DNA from: Roseovarius litoreus
GTDB taxonomy: Bacteria > Pseudomonadota > Alphaproteobacteria > Rhodobacterales > Rhodobacteraceae
Assembly (NCBI RefSeq): GCF_900142765.1
Contig: NZ_FRCB01000008.1
Location: 1-64,000, forward strand
Length of the DNA: 64,000 bases
Direction: 5' to 3'
The notes below the pieces were generated by a model. That model was given only the letters and a program-made list of their open reading frames with translations. It made no database searches and was not told the origin of the DNA. A program made the translations under genes and the position numbers. Positions 54,682 through 62,931 of the stretch are shown here, piece by piece; position 1 is the stretch's first letter; every line of letters begins with the position of its first letter.

Positions 54682-55008
54682 CTAAAGCCTTGGACAGGGA
54701 TTTACAAGCCAAGAATCAGTTTGATGATCGGGGCCGACAGACACCCGAACCGGGGGCAGGACAGATCCCCTCCGCTCGTGCTCCAGCCGCTTGCATTCGG
54801 CCCGATCCATGCGGCTCAGCGCGGCGGCAATGTCTCCGGCGCTCTCGGACAGGGCGCGGTCCCATAACCGGCCCACGGATCGCGGCGACCATGGCAGAAC
54901 AGCGTTCCGCAGCCAGTCACGGGCCGGCGGCGGCAGGCGGTCGAACTCAGCCATCGGGTTGGTGCCCCGCCGCCGCTGGACAAGGCTCGATCTTATGTTG
55001 CGCCCCAT
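54682..55008 (-). CDS. DUF6525 family small protein
   Basis: A 108-residue protein beginning MGRNIRSSLVQRRRGTNPMA then FDRLPPPARDWLRNAVLPWSPRSVGRLWD. It resembles a Roseobacter-restricted family placed near rpoZ. The first 80 residues look conserved; the tail (VSVGPDHQTDSWLVNPCPRL) does not. No function, signal or membrane segment. Confidence 0.65.
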   Translation of the reverse strand: MGRNIRSSLVQRRRGTNPMAEFDRLPPPARDWLRNAVLPWSPRSVGRLWDRALSESAGDIAAALSRMDRAECKRLEHERRGSVLPPVRVSVGPDHQTDSWLVNPCPRL

Positions 55009-55078
55009 CTCAGCAGGGCCTTTCTACAGCAACGACGCAAGCCGGCGCTCCGGATATCATCCCCTTGCCCCGCATGGC

Positions 55079-55285
55079 TCAGCCCACCTTCGACCCGATC
55101 AGATCGGCACCAACTCCACGCAACAAAACGGCCTCGGTATCCGCCTCGGACCTGTCATTCACGATCACCGCCACCCGGCGCCCCTTGCGACTGCCAAGGG
55201 CCGAATTCATGGGCGTCGTCCTCCCTGCCTTCGGAAAACCGGACAGGACATTGGCGGGAGAGCGGGTTTCCGTGGCGGTGCGCAT
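55079..55285 (-). pseudogene. Truncated G3E (CobW/ZigA-type) GTPase fragment
   Basis: The 68 residues match only the N-terminus of CobW-family metal chaperones: SPANVLSGFPKAGRTTPMNS corresponds to the family's TVLSGFLGAGKTTLLNH, and GRRVAVIVNDRSEADTEAVL to VAVIVNDMSEVNID. The P-loop Lys is Arg, and the frame ends at GADLIGSKVG, where the family continues for about 300 residues. GGAGAGG precedes the ATG at 55285, and a Zur-like palindrome lies 28 bp upstream, so the promoter end survives. I infer a dead gene fragment. Confidence 0.65.
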
Positions 55286-55312
55286 GTAGCCTCTCCAATT
55301 CAAATACTGCTT

Positions 55313-55332
55313 TGTAATGTTATACCATTACA
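55313..55332 (-). promoter_or_regulatory. Zur-like palindrome
   Basis: TGTAATGTTA followed by TACCATTACA is a 20-bp palindrome with nine of ten positions paired. It resembles zinc-uptake-regulator boxes (AATGTTATA-type) and stands directly before a fragment of a gene family that is commonly Zur-regulated. Confidence 0.55.
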
Positions 55333-55373
55333 TTTACCGGGTGCAATACCCCACCCCAACACCGCGCCCCGCG

Positions 55374-55940
55374 TCACATGGGCACCACGCCCTCAAGCTC
55401 TTCCTCGGGCAGCGCCGCCAACATCTCGGCCACGGTTTGGCCCAGCACCGGATGCCGCCACTCCGGCGCCACATCGGCCAGCGGCACAAGGACAAAGCCC
55501 CGGTCCTGCACCCTCGGATGCGGCAGGATCAGGCAACCGGGCGCGCGCGCGCCCTGCTCATCGGGCGCCATATCGCGCCATGCGCGGTGGGTGTCGTGGT
55601 CCGGCAGCACCGCATCGCCCATCGCGATCAGATCGATGTCCAGCGTCCGCTCCCCCCAACGCGTCAGCCTTTCGCGTCCGAACTCCGCCTCGACCTCATG
55701 CAAGAGCGCCAGCACCTCTTCGGGGCCTCCCGCACAGTCCAGCACAGCCGCCGCATTCACGAAATCCGGCCCCGCTCCGGGGGGAAAGCATGGCGTCACA
55801 TAAAGCCGGCTGACCGCGCGAATCCGACAGCCGCGCTCGTCCAGCCGGTCCAGCGCCAATCGCAGCGTCTCGGCCGGCTGGCCCCGTTCGGACGGCATAT
55901 TTCCGCCCAACGCAATCAGGGCGTTTCCACTTTCATTCAT
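55374..55940 (-). CDS. folK: 2-amino-4-hydroxy-6-hydroxymethyldihydropteridine diphosphokinase
   Basis: A 188-residue HPPK, folate biosynthesis: ALIALGGNMPSERGQPAETL, RAVSRLYVTPCFPPGAGPDF, the active-site segment RWGERTLDIDLIAMGDAVL and LILPHPRVQDRGFVLVPLAD. Located between rpoZ and the NYN gene as in relatives. The start at 55940 is supported by homology beginning four residues later. Confidence 0.94.
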   Translation of the reverse strand: MNESGNALIALGGNMPSERGQPAETLRLALDRLDERGCRIRAVSRLYVTPCFPPGAGPDFVNAAAVLDCAGGPEEVLALLHEVEAEFGRERLTRWGERTLDIDLIAMGDAVLPDHDTHRAWRDMAPDEQGARAPGCLILPHPRVQDRGFVLVPLADVAPEWRHPVLGQTVAEMLAALPEEELEGVVPM

Positions 55941-56087
55941 GCCATACTATCCTTTCGAACACCCTAAATAGTATTGCGTTTCTTGCCGTTTATCATAGTT
56001 ATACTCGTCAACTTCGGTCGATACCCACCACTCACACCACCATTTGTTCCTTCGACCGGGGTTTATACAATTCGGAAGGACTGTTGT

Positions 56088-56660
56088 ATGTTTTACAAGG
56101 ACGAACGGCTTGCGCTGTTCATCGATGGATCAAATCTTTATGCAGCTGCGCGCGCTTTGGGTTTTGACATCGATTATAAGCTCCTGCGTGCCGAGTTCAT
56201 GCGCCGTGGTAAGCTGCTGCGCGCATTTTACTACACCGCCATGCTCGAGAATGATGAGTATTCTCCTATCCGACCCCTGGTTGACTGGCTGAATTACAAT
56301 GGATTTTCCATGGTGACCAAGCCGGCCAAGGAATACACGGACAGTCAGGGACGCCGTAAGGTCAAGGGAAACATGGATATCGAACTGACCGTGGACGCAA
56401 TGGAACTCGCGCCGCGTGTGGATCATATCGTGCTGTTTTCCGGCGATGGCGATTTCCGGCCTCTGGTGGAAAGCCTCCAGCGTCAGGGCGTGCGCGTCTC
56501 CGTGGTGTCCACGATCCGCAGCCAGCCACCGATGATCTCCGACGAGTTGCGCCGTCAGGCGGACAACTTCATCGAACTGGATGATCTCAAGGACGTGATC
56601 GGCCGCCCTCCCCGCGATACTCATACCAGCCGCGAAGACAGCTTCCAGGAAGAGGGCTGA
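56088..56660 (+). CDS. NYN-domain (LabA/DUF88-like) protein
   Basis: A 190-residue PIN-like NYN protein: ERLALFIDGSNLYAAARALG, then KVKGNMDIELTVDAMELA and HIVLFSGDGDFRPLVESLQRQ carry the acidic residues expected of a metal-dependent ribonuclease. Residues DNFIELDDL end the fold. The ATG at 56088 has GGAAGGA upstream. Its exact substrate is unknown; it lies upstream of ispH in this group. Confidence 0.9.
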   Translation: MFYKDERLALFIDGSNLYAAARALGFDIDYKLLRAEFMRRGKLLRAFYYTAMLENDEYSPIRPLVDWLNYNGFSMVTKPAKEYTDSQGRRKVKGNMDIELTVDAMELAPRVDHIVLFSGDGDFRPLVESLQRQGVRVSVVSTIRSQPPMISDELRRQADNFIELDDLKDVIGRPPRDTHTSREDSFQEEG

Positions 56661-56873
56661 CGCGCCCTCTCCTTTGCTGGATCGTCGCAGCCGTCTGACC
56701 CGGACCCGCGTTGTGCAACATCATTCAGGCGCAGCATCCGGCTGTCTGCGCCTGACCCCGCTTGGCGAGCGCCAATGCGGCCCCAATGGCATGTCCGGCG
56801 CGCATTGCCGCGCAAGCGGCACTGGACGGCGCGCGATCTTGGCCTTAGGTCTGGACCCGACAGGAGGTCCAAG

Positions 56874-57830
56874 ATGACGAAACCCCCTCTTACGCTTTAC
56901 CTTGCCGCGCCGCGCGGCTTTTGCGCCGGCGTCGACCGCGCCATCAAGATTGTGGAGCTTGCCCTCCAGAAATGGGGCGCGCCGGTCTATGTGCGGCATG
57001 AAATCGTGCACAACAAATTCGTCGTCGATGACCTCCGCGCCAAAGGAGCGGTCTTCGTCGAAGAGCTCGACGACTGCCCCGATGATCGCCCGGTGATCTT
57101 TTCGGCTCATGGCGTGCCCAAGGCTGTCCCCGCCGAAGCCGCCCGCCGCGAGATGCTCTTTGTCGACGCCACCTGCCCGCTTGTCTCCAAGGTGCATATC
57201 GAGGCCGAGCGCCACCACGAAAACGGCCTGCAGATCGTCATGATCGGCCATGCCGGCCACCCCGAGACGATCGGCACGATGGGGCAGTTGCCCGAGGGCG
57301 AGGTGCTGCTGGTCGAAACCGTCGCGGATGTCGCCTTGCTCGACGTGCGCGATCCCGAACGTCTGGCGTTCGTGACGCAAACCACCCTGTCGGTCGATGA
57401 CACCGCCGATATCGTCGCCGCCCTTCAGGCGCGCTTTCCGGCGATCAAAGGCCCGCACAAGGAAGATATCTGCTACGCCACCACCAACCGTCAGGAAGCG
57501 GTCAAGGCGATGGCGCCCCGCGCCGATGCGATGCTGGTCGTGGGCGCGCCCAACTCGTCCAACTCCAAACGGCTGGTCGAGGTCGGCGCCCGCGCCGGCT
57601 GCGCCTATTCCCAGCTTGTGCAGCGCGCCACCGATATCGACTGGCGCGCTCTCGACGGAATCCGCTCCATCGGCATCACCGCCGGAGCCTCGGCCCCCGA
57701 GATCCTCGTGGACGAAGTGATCGACGCGCTCAAGGCGCGCTACGATGTGACCATCGAAACCATCGAGACGGCAAAAGAAAACGTCGAATTCAAGGTGCCC
57801 CGCGTGATGCGCGAACCCGCAGGCGCCTGA
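56874..57830 (+). CDS. ispH: 4-hydroxy-3-methylbut-2-enyl diphosphate reductase
   Basis: A 318-residue Fe-S enzyme making IPP and DMAPP at the end of the MEP isoprenoid pathway. Cluster cysteines: [24 protein letters not shown] and [13 protein letters not shown]; substrate contacts HEIVHN, FSAHG, GHAGHPE and [11 protein letters not shown] are present. AGGAGG lies 7 bp before the ATG. The 213-bp leader after the NYN gene shows no other feature. Confidence 0.96.
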   Translation: MTKPPLTLYLAAPRGFCAGVDRAIKIVELALQKWGAPVYVRHEIVHNKFVVDDLRAKGAVFVEELDDCPDDRPVIFSAHGVPKAVPAEAARREMLFVDATCPLVSKVHIEAERHHENGLQIVMIGHAGHPETIGTMGQLPEGEVLLVETVADVALLDVRDPERLAFVTQTTLSVDDTADIVAALQARFPAIKGPHKEDICYATTNRQEAVKAMAPRADAMLVVGAPNSSNSKRLVEVGARAGCAYSQLVQRATDIDWRALDGIRSIGITAGASAPEILVDEVIDALKARYDVTIETIETAKENVEFKVPRVMREPAGA

Positions 57831-57921
57831 CCCTCCGGGTTCCGCGCGCCGCTCTGTATCTTTCCACCCCGCGCCATGCCATCATGCCCGCGCACCCTGT
57901 GGCGGCAAAAGGATCAGGCCA

Positions 57922-58737
57922 ATGGATCGACGCATGGACGAGGTATTCGGCACCGAGCCGCAACAAGCCCTTTTGCGCCGTGGTCGCGCCTTTCACGATC
58001 TGACACGCCACGACACCCGCTATACCTATTACGGGCGCACTGTCGGGCTGGCCTCTGCGCAGGACGGCGATATCGACGAACTTCACGATCTCACGGTGCT
58101 GCAGGGCAACAGCCATTACGCCACGGTCAGCGATGACGCCCTGCCGGCTCTGCGCGACAACGCTCTCGCCCGGGGCCTGTCGGTCGCGCATTATGCTCGC
58201 TGGACCGGCGGCGCCGAAGCATTCGATGCCGCCCGCGCCATACTGGATCGGCACCGCTTGCCCAAAGGTCTGACACCCGTCACCATCACCCCGGACAGCC
58301 CGCCCGAGACGGTGCTCAAACTGGCACAGGTGTCGCTGGCCTGCGGCGTGCTGCCCCCCTCCGGCGCGGTGCTGCGCGGGCTGATCAAACCGGCTGTGGC
58401 GATTGTCGCCCTCGATGAGCGCGGCCAGCCCGCCGCCTGTGCCGCCGCTGCGGGCTTTCTGCATCCCGATCACCCCGATGGCGCCAGCACCTGCTGGTGG
58501 GGGATGCTGGCCACCCGCCCCGAACGGCGCGGCCAGCGGCTCGCGCTCATTCTCGGGGCGATGGCCATGCTCGACATGACCGCGCGCCACGGCTTCACGC
58601 ATGTCTTTACCGGGGTCGAGCCGGGCAACACCCCCTCCGAGGCGATCTGCACCCGCATGGGCCTTGCACGCGATGGCACCAGCGTTTTCGGCGTCGCCGA
58701 TGCGCGGCAACTTCCCGGCGGTCGCATGACGCGATGA
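57922..58737 (+). CDS. GNAT family N-acetyltransferase
   Basis: A 271-residue protein with a C-terminal GNAT fold: CWWGMLATRPERRGQRLALILGAMAMLDM contains the acetyl-CoA loop (RGQRLA), followed by GFTHVFTGVEPGNTPSEAIC and RMGLARDGTSVF. The N-terminal half (HDLTRHDTRYTYYGRTVGLA) is of unknown role. AAGGA about 8 bp upstream supports the ATG at 57922; 57934 is an alternative. It follows ispH in relatives; the substrate is unknown. Confidence 0.8.
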   Translation: MDRRMDEVFGTEPQQALLRRGRAFHDLTRHDTRYTYYGRTVGLASAQDGDIDELHDLTVLQGNSHYATVSDDALPALRDNALARGLSVAHYARWTGGAEAFDAARAILDRHRLPKGLTPVTITPDSPPETVLKLAQVSLACGVLPPSGAVLRGLIKPAVAIVALDERGQPAACAAAAGFLHPDHPDGASTCWWGMLATRPERRGQRLALILGAMAMLDMTARHGFTHVFTGVEPGNTPSEAICTRMGLARDGTSVFGVADARQLPGGRMTR

Positions 58738-58800
58738 CCGCGCGCCCGGTCGCGCGCGAAACCGGCCCGTGGCCTCTTGCCTCGGACGGGCGGTCGCGCC

Positions 58801-59262
58801 ATGGTGCCGCCCATGATGATGCCCCGTGTCCCCCTGATCCTCGGCCTTGCCGGCCTTTTGCCCTTCGTCTGGGGCGCGCTCACCGTTCTGTCGCCCGATC
58901 TGGCGGCTTGGACCGTGCGCAGCATCGGCGCGCGCTTTGCCGGGCCCTATGTCATGCTGTTCTATGGCGCGGTGATCCTCAGCTTCATGTCCGGCGTGCT
59001 CTGGGGATTTGCCACGCAACTCAAGGGCGCCCAGGCCGGCACCGGCTATGCTCTGTCGGTGATCCCGGCGCTGTGGGCCTTTTTCATGACAGGCGGCGGC
59101 CCGACCGGCGCGGGCGTCTCGCTCATGGTGGGGTTCATCGGCATTCTCGGGCTGGACTGGCTGTTCTGGAAACATGGCGCGGCACCGGAATGGTGGATGT
59201 CGCTGCGCCTGCTGCTCACCGCCATCGTGGTGACCTGCCTTGCCATCGGGGTCTTCGCCTGA
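58801..59262 (+). CDS. DUF3429 family membrane protein
   Basis: A protein of up to 153 residues with about five membrane segments: ILGLAGLLPFVWGALTVL, FAGPYVMLFYGAVILSFMSGVLWGF, ALSVIPALWAFFMTGG, VGFIGILGLDWLFW and LLTAIVVTCLAIGVFA. The FLSGVLWG-type motif with the AAPEWWMSLRLLLT end matches DUF3429. Function unknown. Several ATGs (58801, 58813, 58816, 58819) make the start uncertain. Confidence 0.8.
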   Translation: MVPPMMMPRVPLILGLAGLLPFVWGALTVLSPDLAAWTVRSIGARFAGPYVMLFYGAVILSFMSGVLWGFATQLKGAQAGTGYALSVIPALWAFFMTGGGPTGAGVSLMVGFIGILGLDWLFWKHGAAPEWWMSLRLLLTAIVVTCLAIGVFA

Positions 59263-59314
59263 CTGACCCCGTCCCCGCCTTGACAGCCCCCTCACACGCC
59301 ACCACAGGACCTCC

Positions 59315-59935
59315 ATGACCGATCTCGCGCTTTATTCCATGCCCTCCTCGGGCAACAGCTACAAGGTGCGGCTTCTGCTGGCCTTGCTTGAGCACCCCTA
59401 TCGCCACATCCCCTGCGAGGCCAACTCGCCCGCACTGGCGCAGGCCAAGGCCGATGGCCACCTGCCGCTTGGCAAGCTGCCCGCGCTGCACCTGCCCGAT
59501 GGCACGATCCTGTCCGAATCCGGCGCGATCCTGTGGTATCTCGGTCAGGGCACGCCCTGGGTGCCCGAGACGCCACTGGCCCAGGCGCAGATGCTCGCCT
59601 GGATGTTCTTCGAACAGAACCGCCATGAGCCGGTGATCGCCGTACGCGCCTCGCTCAACTGCTACCCGCATCTCGCCGATCAGGCCACGCCCGAGGTGAT
59701 GGCCCGCCTCGCCGACGAGGGCCATGCGATCCTCTCCGTCATGGAAAATGCGCTCGCCCACAGCCCATGGTTCGCCGGAGACGCGCCCACGCTGGCCGAT
59801 ATCGCGCTTTACGGCTACACCCATACCGCAGGCTCGCGCGGCGGCTTCGACATGGTCCGCTTTCCACGCCTTGCGGCTTGGTGCGCCCGCATCGCCGCCC
59901 TGCCCGGATATCGGGGGCTCGACGCGGATGCCTGA
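59315..59935 (+). CDS. Glutathione S-transferase family protein
   Basis: A 206-residue GST: N-terminal thioredoxin-fold domain [20 protein letters not shown] (Ser at the active position), [21 protein letters not shown] (cis-Pro and the glutathione-binding ES), then the helical domain with [20 protein letters not shown]. The substrate is unknown. Its end overlaps rnhA by 8 bp. Confidence 0.9.
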   Translation: MTDLALYSMPSSGNSYKVRLLLALLEHPYRHIPCEANSPALAQAKADGHLPLGKLPALHLPDGTILSESGAILWYLGQGTPWVPETPLAQAQMLAWMFFEQNRHEPVIAVRASLNCYPHLADQATPEVMARLADEGHAILSVMENALAHSPWFAGDAPTLADIALYGYTHTAGSRGGFDMVRFPRLAAWCARIAALPGYRGLDADA

Positions 59936-60386
59936 TCTTTTCGCCTATACCGATGGCGCCTGCTCGGGCAATCCCGGTCCCGGCGGCTGGGGCGTGCTGC
60001 TGCAGGCGGTCGAGGGGGACACCATCCTCAAAGAACGTGAACTGAGCGGCGGCGAGGCCGAGACCACCAACAACCGGATGGAACTTCTGGCCGCCATCAA
60101 CGCGCTCGAAACACTGGCCAAGCCCAGCAAGATCACCATCGTCACCGACAGCGCCTATGTGAAGAACGGCGTGACCGGCTGGATCCATGGCTGGAAGCGC
60201 AACGGCTGGAAGACCGCCGCCCGCAAACCCGTCAAGAATGTCGAGCTCTGGCAACGGCTGGACGAGGCGCAGGCCCGCCATGACGTGACCTGGGAATGGG
60301 TCAAGGGCCATGCGGGCCACCCCGAGAACGAACGTGCCGACGAATTGGCCCGCGCCGGCATGGCGCCCTTCAAACCCTCGGCCTGA
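59928..60386 (+). CDS. rnhA: Ribonuclease HI
   Basis: A 152-residue RNase [21 protein letters not shown] (first Asp), [14 protein letters not shown] (Glu), [20 protein letters not shown] (Asp) and [19 protein letters not shown] (His and Asp). All catalytic residues are present. It removes RNA from RNA-DNA hybrids. The ATG lies inside the 3' end of the GST gene. Confidence 0.96.
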   Translation: MPDLFAYTDGACSGNPGPGGWGVLLQAVEGDTILKERELSGGEAETTNNRMELLAAINALETLAKPSKITIVTDSAYVKNGVTGWIHGWKRNGWKTAARKPVKNVELWQRLDEAQARHDVTWEWVKGHAGHPENERADELARAGMAPFKPSA

Positions 60387-60470
60387 TCCGCGCACAATGC
60401 GGGGCTTTCCCGGATGCGTCGCGCGGCGGGCGGTCACGCCCGACAAGCCGCCCCCGCCGCCCCAGACCCC

Positions 60471-60713
60471 TCAGCGCCGCTTGCGCCAATGCGTCGGCAC
60501 GATGATCAACGCCCCGATCGACGACAGGATCGCATCCACCCCCGGCGTGCCGATGCGGATCCCGAACATGATCCGCAGGAAGTAAAACAGGAACGCCCCG
60601 CCCACGCAGATGATGATCGACTGCAGATAGCCGTTTTTCGTGAACCCGGACTTTTCGGACGCATATCCGACAATCCCGGCGATCACCACCGTGCCGATCA
60701 GCGTGGGAAACAT
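60471..60713 (-). CDS. Small membrane protein (GlsB/YeaQ-like)
   Basis: An 80-residue protein with two to three hydrophobic segments (TLIGTVVIAGIVGYASEKSG, SIIICVGGAFLFYFLRIMFG, VDAILSSIGALIIV). The pattern suggests the transglycosylase-associated GlsB/YeaQ/YmgE family, but glycine motifs are only partly kept. It lies 15 bp downstream of fmt and could be co-transcribed. Confidence 0.7.
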   Translation of the reverse strand: MFPTLIGTVVIAGIVGYASEKSGFTKNGYLQSIIICVGGAFLFYFLRIMFGIRIGTPGVDAILSSIGALIIVPTHWRKRR

Positions 60714-60728
60714 CGCACCTCTCCCTCT

Positions 60729-61646
60729 TTACAGCATCTCGCCCGGGGCCAGCGGCAGCCCGCGCAGAAACGTCTCGGCATCCTGTGCGCCCCGGCCCGC
60801 CCGTTGCAAGCGCAAAAGCCGCACCGCCCCCTCGCCGCAGGCCACGCGCAGCGCGCCCCCGCCTGCCGCTTCGAGCACCTCTCCGGGGCGGCCCGCCCCC
60901 TCGGCCAACTCCGAGGCCAGCAGCTTGATCCGCTCGCCCCGGTGTTCGCACCAGGCGCCGGGAAAGGGCGACAGCCCCCGGATCAGCCGATCCACCTGCC
61001 TGCTGGGGCGGCTCCAGTCCACACGCGCCTCGGACTTGTCGATCTTGGCCGCATAGGTCACGCCCTCGTCGGGCTGCGGCTCGGGCGTCAGGTCATCCAG
61101 CCGCGCCAGCGCCTCGATGATCGCCTCCGCCCCCATCCGCGACAGCCGGTCATGCAATGCGCCCGTGGTTTCGGTCTGGCCGATCTCCGTCTCGCGCCGC
61201 AGCAGCACCGGTCCGGTGTCCAGCCCCGCCTCCATCTGCATGATGCACACGCCCGTGCGCGCGTCCCCCGCCATGATCGCCCGGTGAATGGGCGCAGCAC
61301 CCCGCCAGCGCGGCAAAAGGCTGGCATGGATGTTCAGACAGCCCCGCTTCGGTGCATCCAGAATGGCTTGCGGCAGGATCAGCCCATAGGCCACCACCAC
61401 CGCCACATCCGCCCCAAGCGCCGCGAAATCGGCCTGTTCGTCCGCACCCTTCAGACTGACCGGATGGCGCACCTCGAGCCCCATCTCCTCGGCGCGGGCC
61501 TGCACCGGCGTCGGCCTGTCCTTCTTGCCGCGCCCGGCGGGCCTTGGCGGCTGGCAATAGACCGCCGCCACCTCGTGGCCTGCGGCGACAAGCGCCTCCA
61601 GCACCGGCACCGAGAAATCGGGCGTTCCCATGAAAATCACGCGCAT
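60729..61646 (-). CDS. fmt: Methionyl-tRNA formyltransferase
   Basis: A 305-residue enzyme: [36 protein letters not shown], and the formyltetrahydrofolate-binding block [20 protein letters not shown] with [11 protein letters not shown] and the conserved Asp in [11 protein letters not shown]. Encoded 4 bp after the deformylase-like gene; together they manage N-formyl-methionine of new proteins. Confidence 0.96.
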   Translation of the reverse strand: MRVIFMGTPDFSVPVLEALVAAGHEVAAVYCQPPRPAGRGKKDRPTPVQARAEEMGLEVRHPVSLKGADEQADFAALGADVAVVVAYGLILPQAILDAPKRGCLNIHASLLPRWRGAAPIHRAIMAGDARTGVCIMQMEAGLDTGPVLLRRETEIGQTETTGALHDRLSRMGAEAIIEALARLDDLTPEPQPDEGVTYAAKIDKSEARVDWSRPSRQVDRLIRGLSPFPGAWCEHRGERIKLLASELAEGAGRPGEVLEAAGGGALRVACGEGAVRLLRLQRAGRGAQDAETFLRGLPLAPGEML

Positions 61647-61650
61647 CGCC

Positions 61651-62148
61651 CTAGCCCGCCAGCTTTCTGGCCTTGCGCAACAACATGTCGCGCTTCACCT
61701 TGCTCAGCCGGTCCACGAAAAGCCGACCCTCCAGATGGTCGATCTGATGCTGCACGCTGGTGGCCCACAGACCCACGAAATCGCGCTCTTCCATCTCGCC
61801 TTGCGTATTCAGGAAGCGCACCGTCACGGCGCGCGGCCGCTTGATCGCCGCCGACACGCCGGGCAGGTTCGGGCTGGCCTCTTCATGGCTGCGCAGCTCG
61901 ATGCTGGAATGCAGGATTTCGGGATTGGCCATGCGCACCGCCTGCCCGCGCTTCTCGCTGGCATCGACCACCGCCAGCCGCAGCATCACGCCGATCTGCG
62001 GCGCGGCAAGACCCACGCCCGGCATCGCTTCCATCGTGTCGATCATGTCGCCCCAGATCGCGCGGATCTCATCGGTGATCGCCTCGACCGGGGCGGCCGG
62101 GCTGCGCAACCGCTTGTCCGGCCATGGCAGGCAGCGCCGCACCGCCAT
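61651..62148 (-). CDS. Peptide deformylase-like protein lacking catalytic residues
   Basis: A 165-residue paralog of the adjacent def. Motif 1 [10 protein letters not shown] is intact, but motif 2, normally EGCLS with a metal-binding Cys, reads SPNLPGVSA. Motif 3, normally HEIDH, is HQIDH, so the catalytic Glu is Gln. The two metal His residues remain. It is in line between def and fmt, 4 bp from both, and has no frame damage, implying a kept non-deformylase role or altered activity. Confidence 0.85.
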   Translation of the reverse strand: MAVRRCLPWPDKRLRSPAAPVEAITDEIRAIWGDMIDTMEAMPGVGLAAPQIGVMLRLAVVDASEKRGQAVRMANPEILHSSIELRSHEEASPNLPGVSAAIKRPRAVTVRFLNTQGEMEERDFVGLWATSVQHQIDHLEGRLFVDRLSKVKRDMLLRKARKLAG

Positions 62149-62152
62149 GCCG

Positions 62153-62677
62153 TCAGGCCCTCGCCTTGGCCTGTTCGCGCTTCAGTTTCTGCATACGGCG
62201 CGTGATCATCTGGCGCTTCATCGGCCCCAGATAATCAATGAACAGCTTGCCGTTCAGATGGTCGATCTCATGCTGCACGCAGGTGGCCCAGAGCCCGTCG
62301 AATGTCTCGGTCTGCTCGTTGCCGTCCCGGTCGATCCAGCGCACATCCACCGCCTCGGGGCGCTTGACCTCGGCATATTCCTCGGGGATCGACAGACAGC
62401 CTTCCTCATAGACATTCATCACGTCCGACGAGGCCACGATCTCGGGATTGAACATCACCAGAGGGCGCGGCGTCTCGTTCTCGCCCTTGACGCAATCCAT
62501 CACGATCAGCCGGTCGAGCACCCCGATCTGCGGCGCCGCCAGCCCGATGCCCGGCGCGTCATACATGGTTTCCAGCATGTCATCAGCCAGAACGCGCAAT
62601 TCGTCCGACAGATCGCCAAGGGGCGCGCAGACTTTCTTGAGACGCGGGTCAGGATGGATCAGGATAGGCCGTTTCAT
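62153..62677 (-). CDS. def: Peptide deformylase
   Basis: A 174-residue metallo-enzyme removing formyl from nascent N-termini. All three motifs are canonical: [18 protein letters not shown] and QHEIDHLNG. It is the first gene of def-def-like-fmt. The ATG at 62677 follows the sequence GGAGG-free leader; homology MKRPILIHPDPRL begins at once. Confidence 0.96.
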   Translation of the reverse strand: MKRPILIHPDPRLKKVCAPLGDLSDELRVLADDMLETMYDAPGIGLAAPQIGVLDRLIVMDCVKGENETPRPLVMFNPEIVASSDVMNVYEEGCLSIPEEYAEVKRPEAVDVRWIDRDGNEQTETFDGLWATCVQHEIDHLNGKLFIDYLGPMKRQMITRRMQKLKREQAKARA

Positions 62678-62931
62678 GCGGGAGGATTTAGGTCATGCCC
62701 GCACAGCGCGCAATGGGCCAATGATCCGCCCCGCCATGGCATCGATCATTTTACAAGAAATATATTCCATATATATTTATATAAATAGGACATATTTCCA
62801 TATTTAATCACCATTACAGAACATACTTTCATATCAAAAGATTATTTGGAATATTATCCGCCAGAAGATCACCCCTACACCCTGTCACCCGAACATTATA
62901 GCCTGCCCGCGTCACCAACAAGGAGCCCCCC
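62678..62931. promoter_or_regulatory. AT-rich divergent region between def and the C-S lyase gene
   Basis: From about 62750 to 62865 the sequence is markedly AT-rich (e.g. TATATATTTATATAAATAG near 62770), unlike nearly all the rest of the window. It should carry the promoters of both flanking genes. No long inverted repeat or insertion-sequence end is evident. Confidence 0.5.

Noticed and set aside
62750-62865. AT-rich segment as an insertion-sequence end or phage attachment site
   Set aside because: No inverted-repeat termini, target duplication, tRNA or recombinase gene is visible; a promoter region is the simpler reading.
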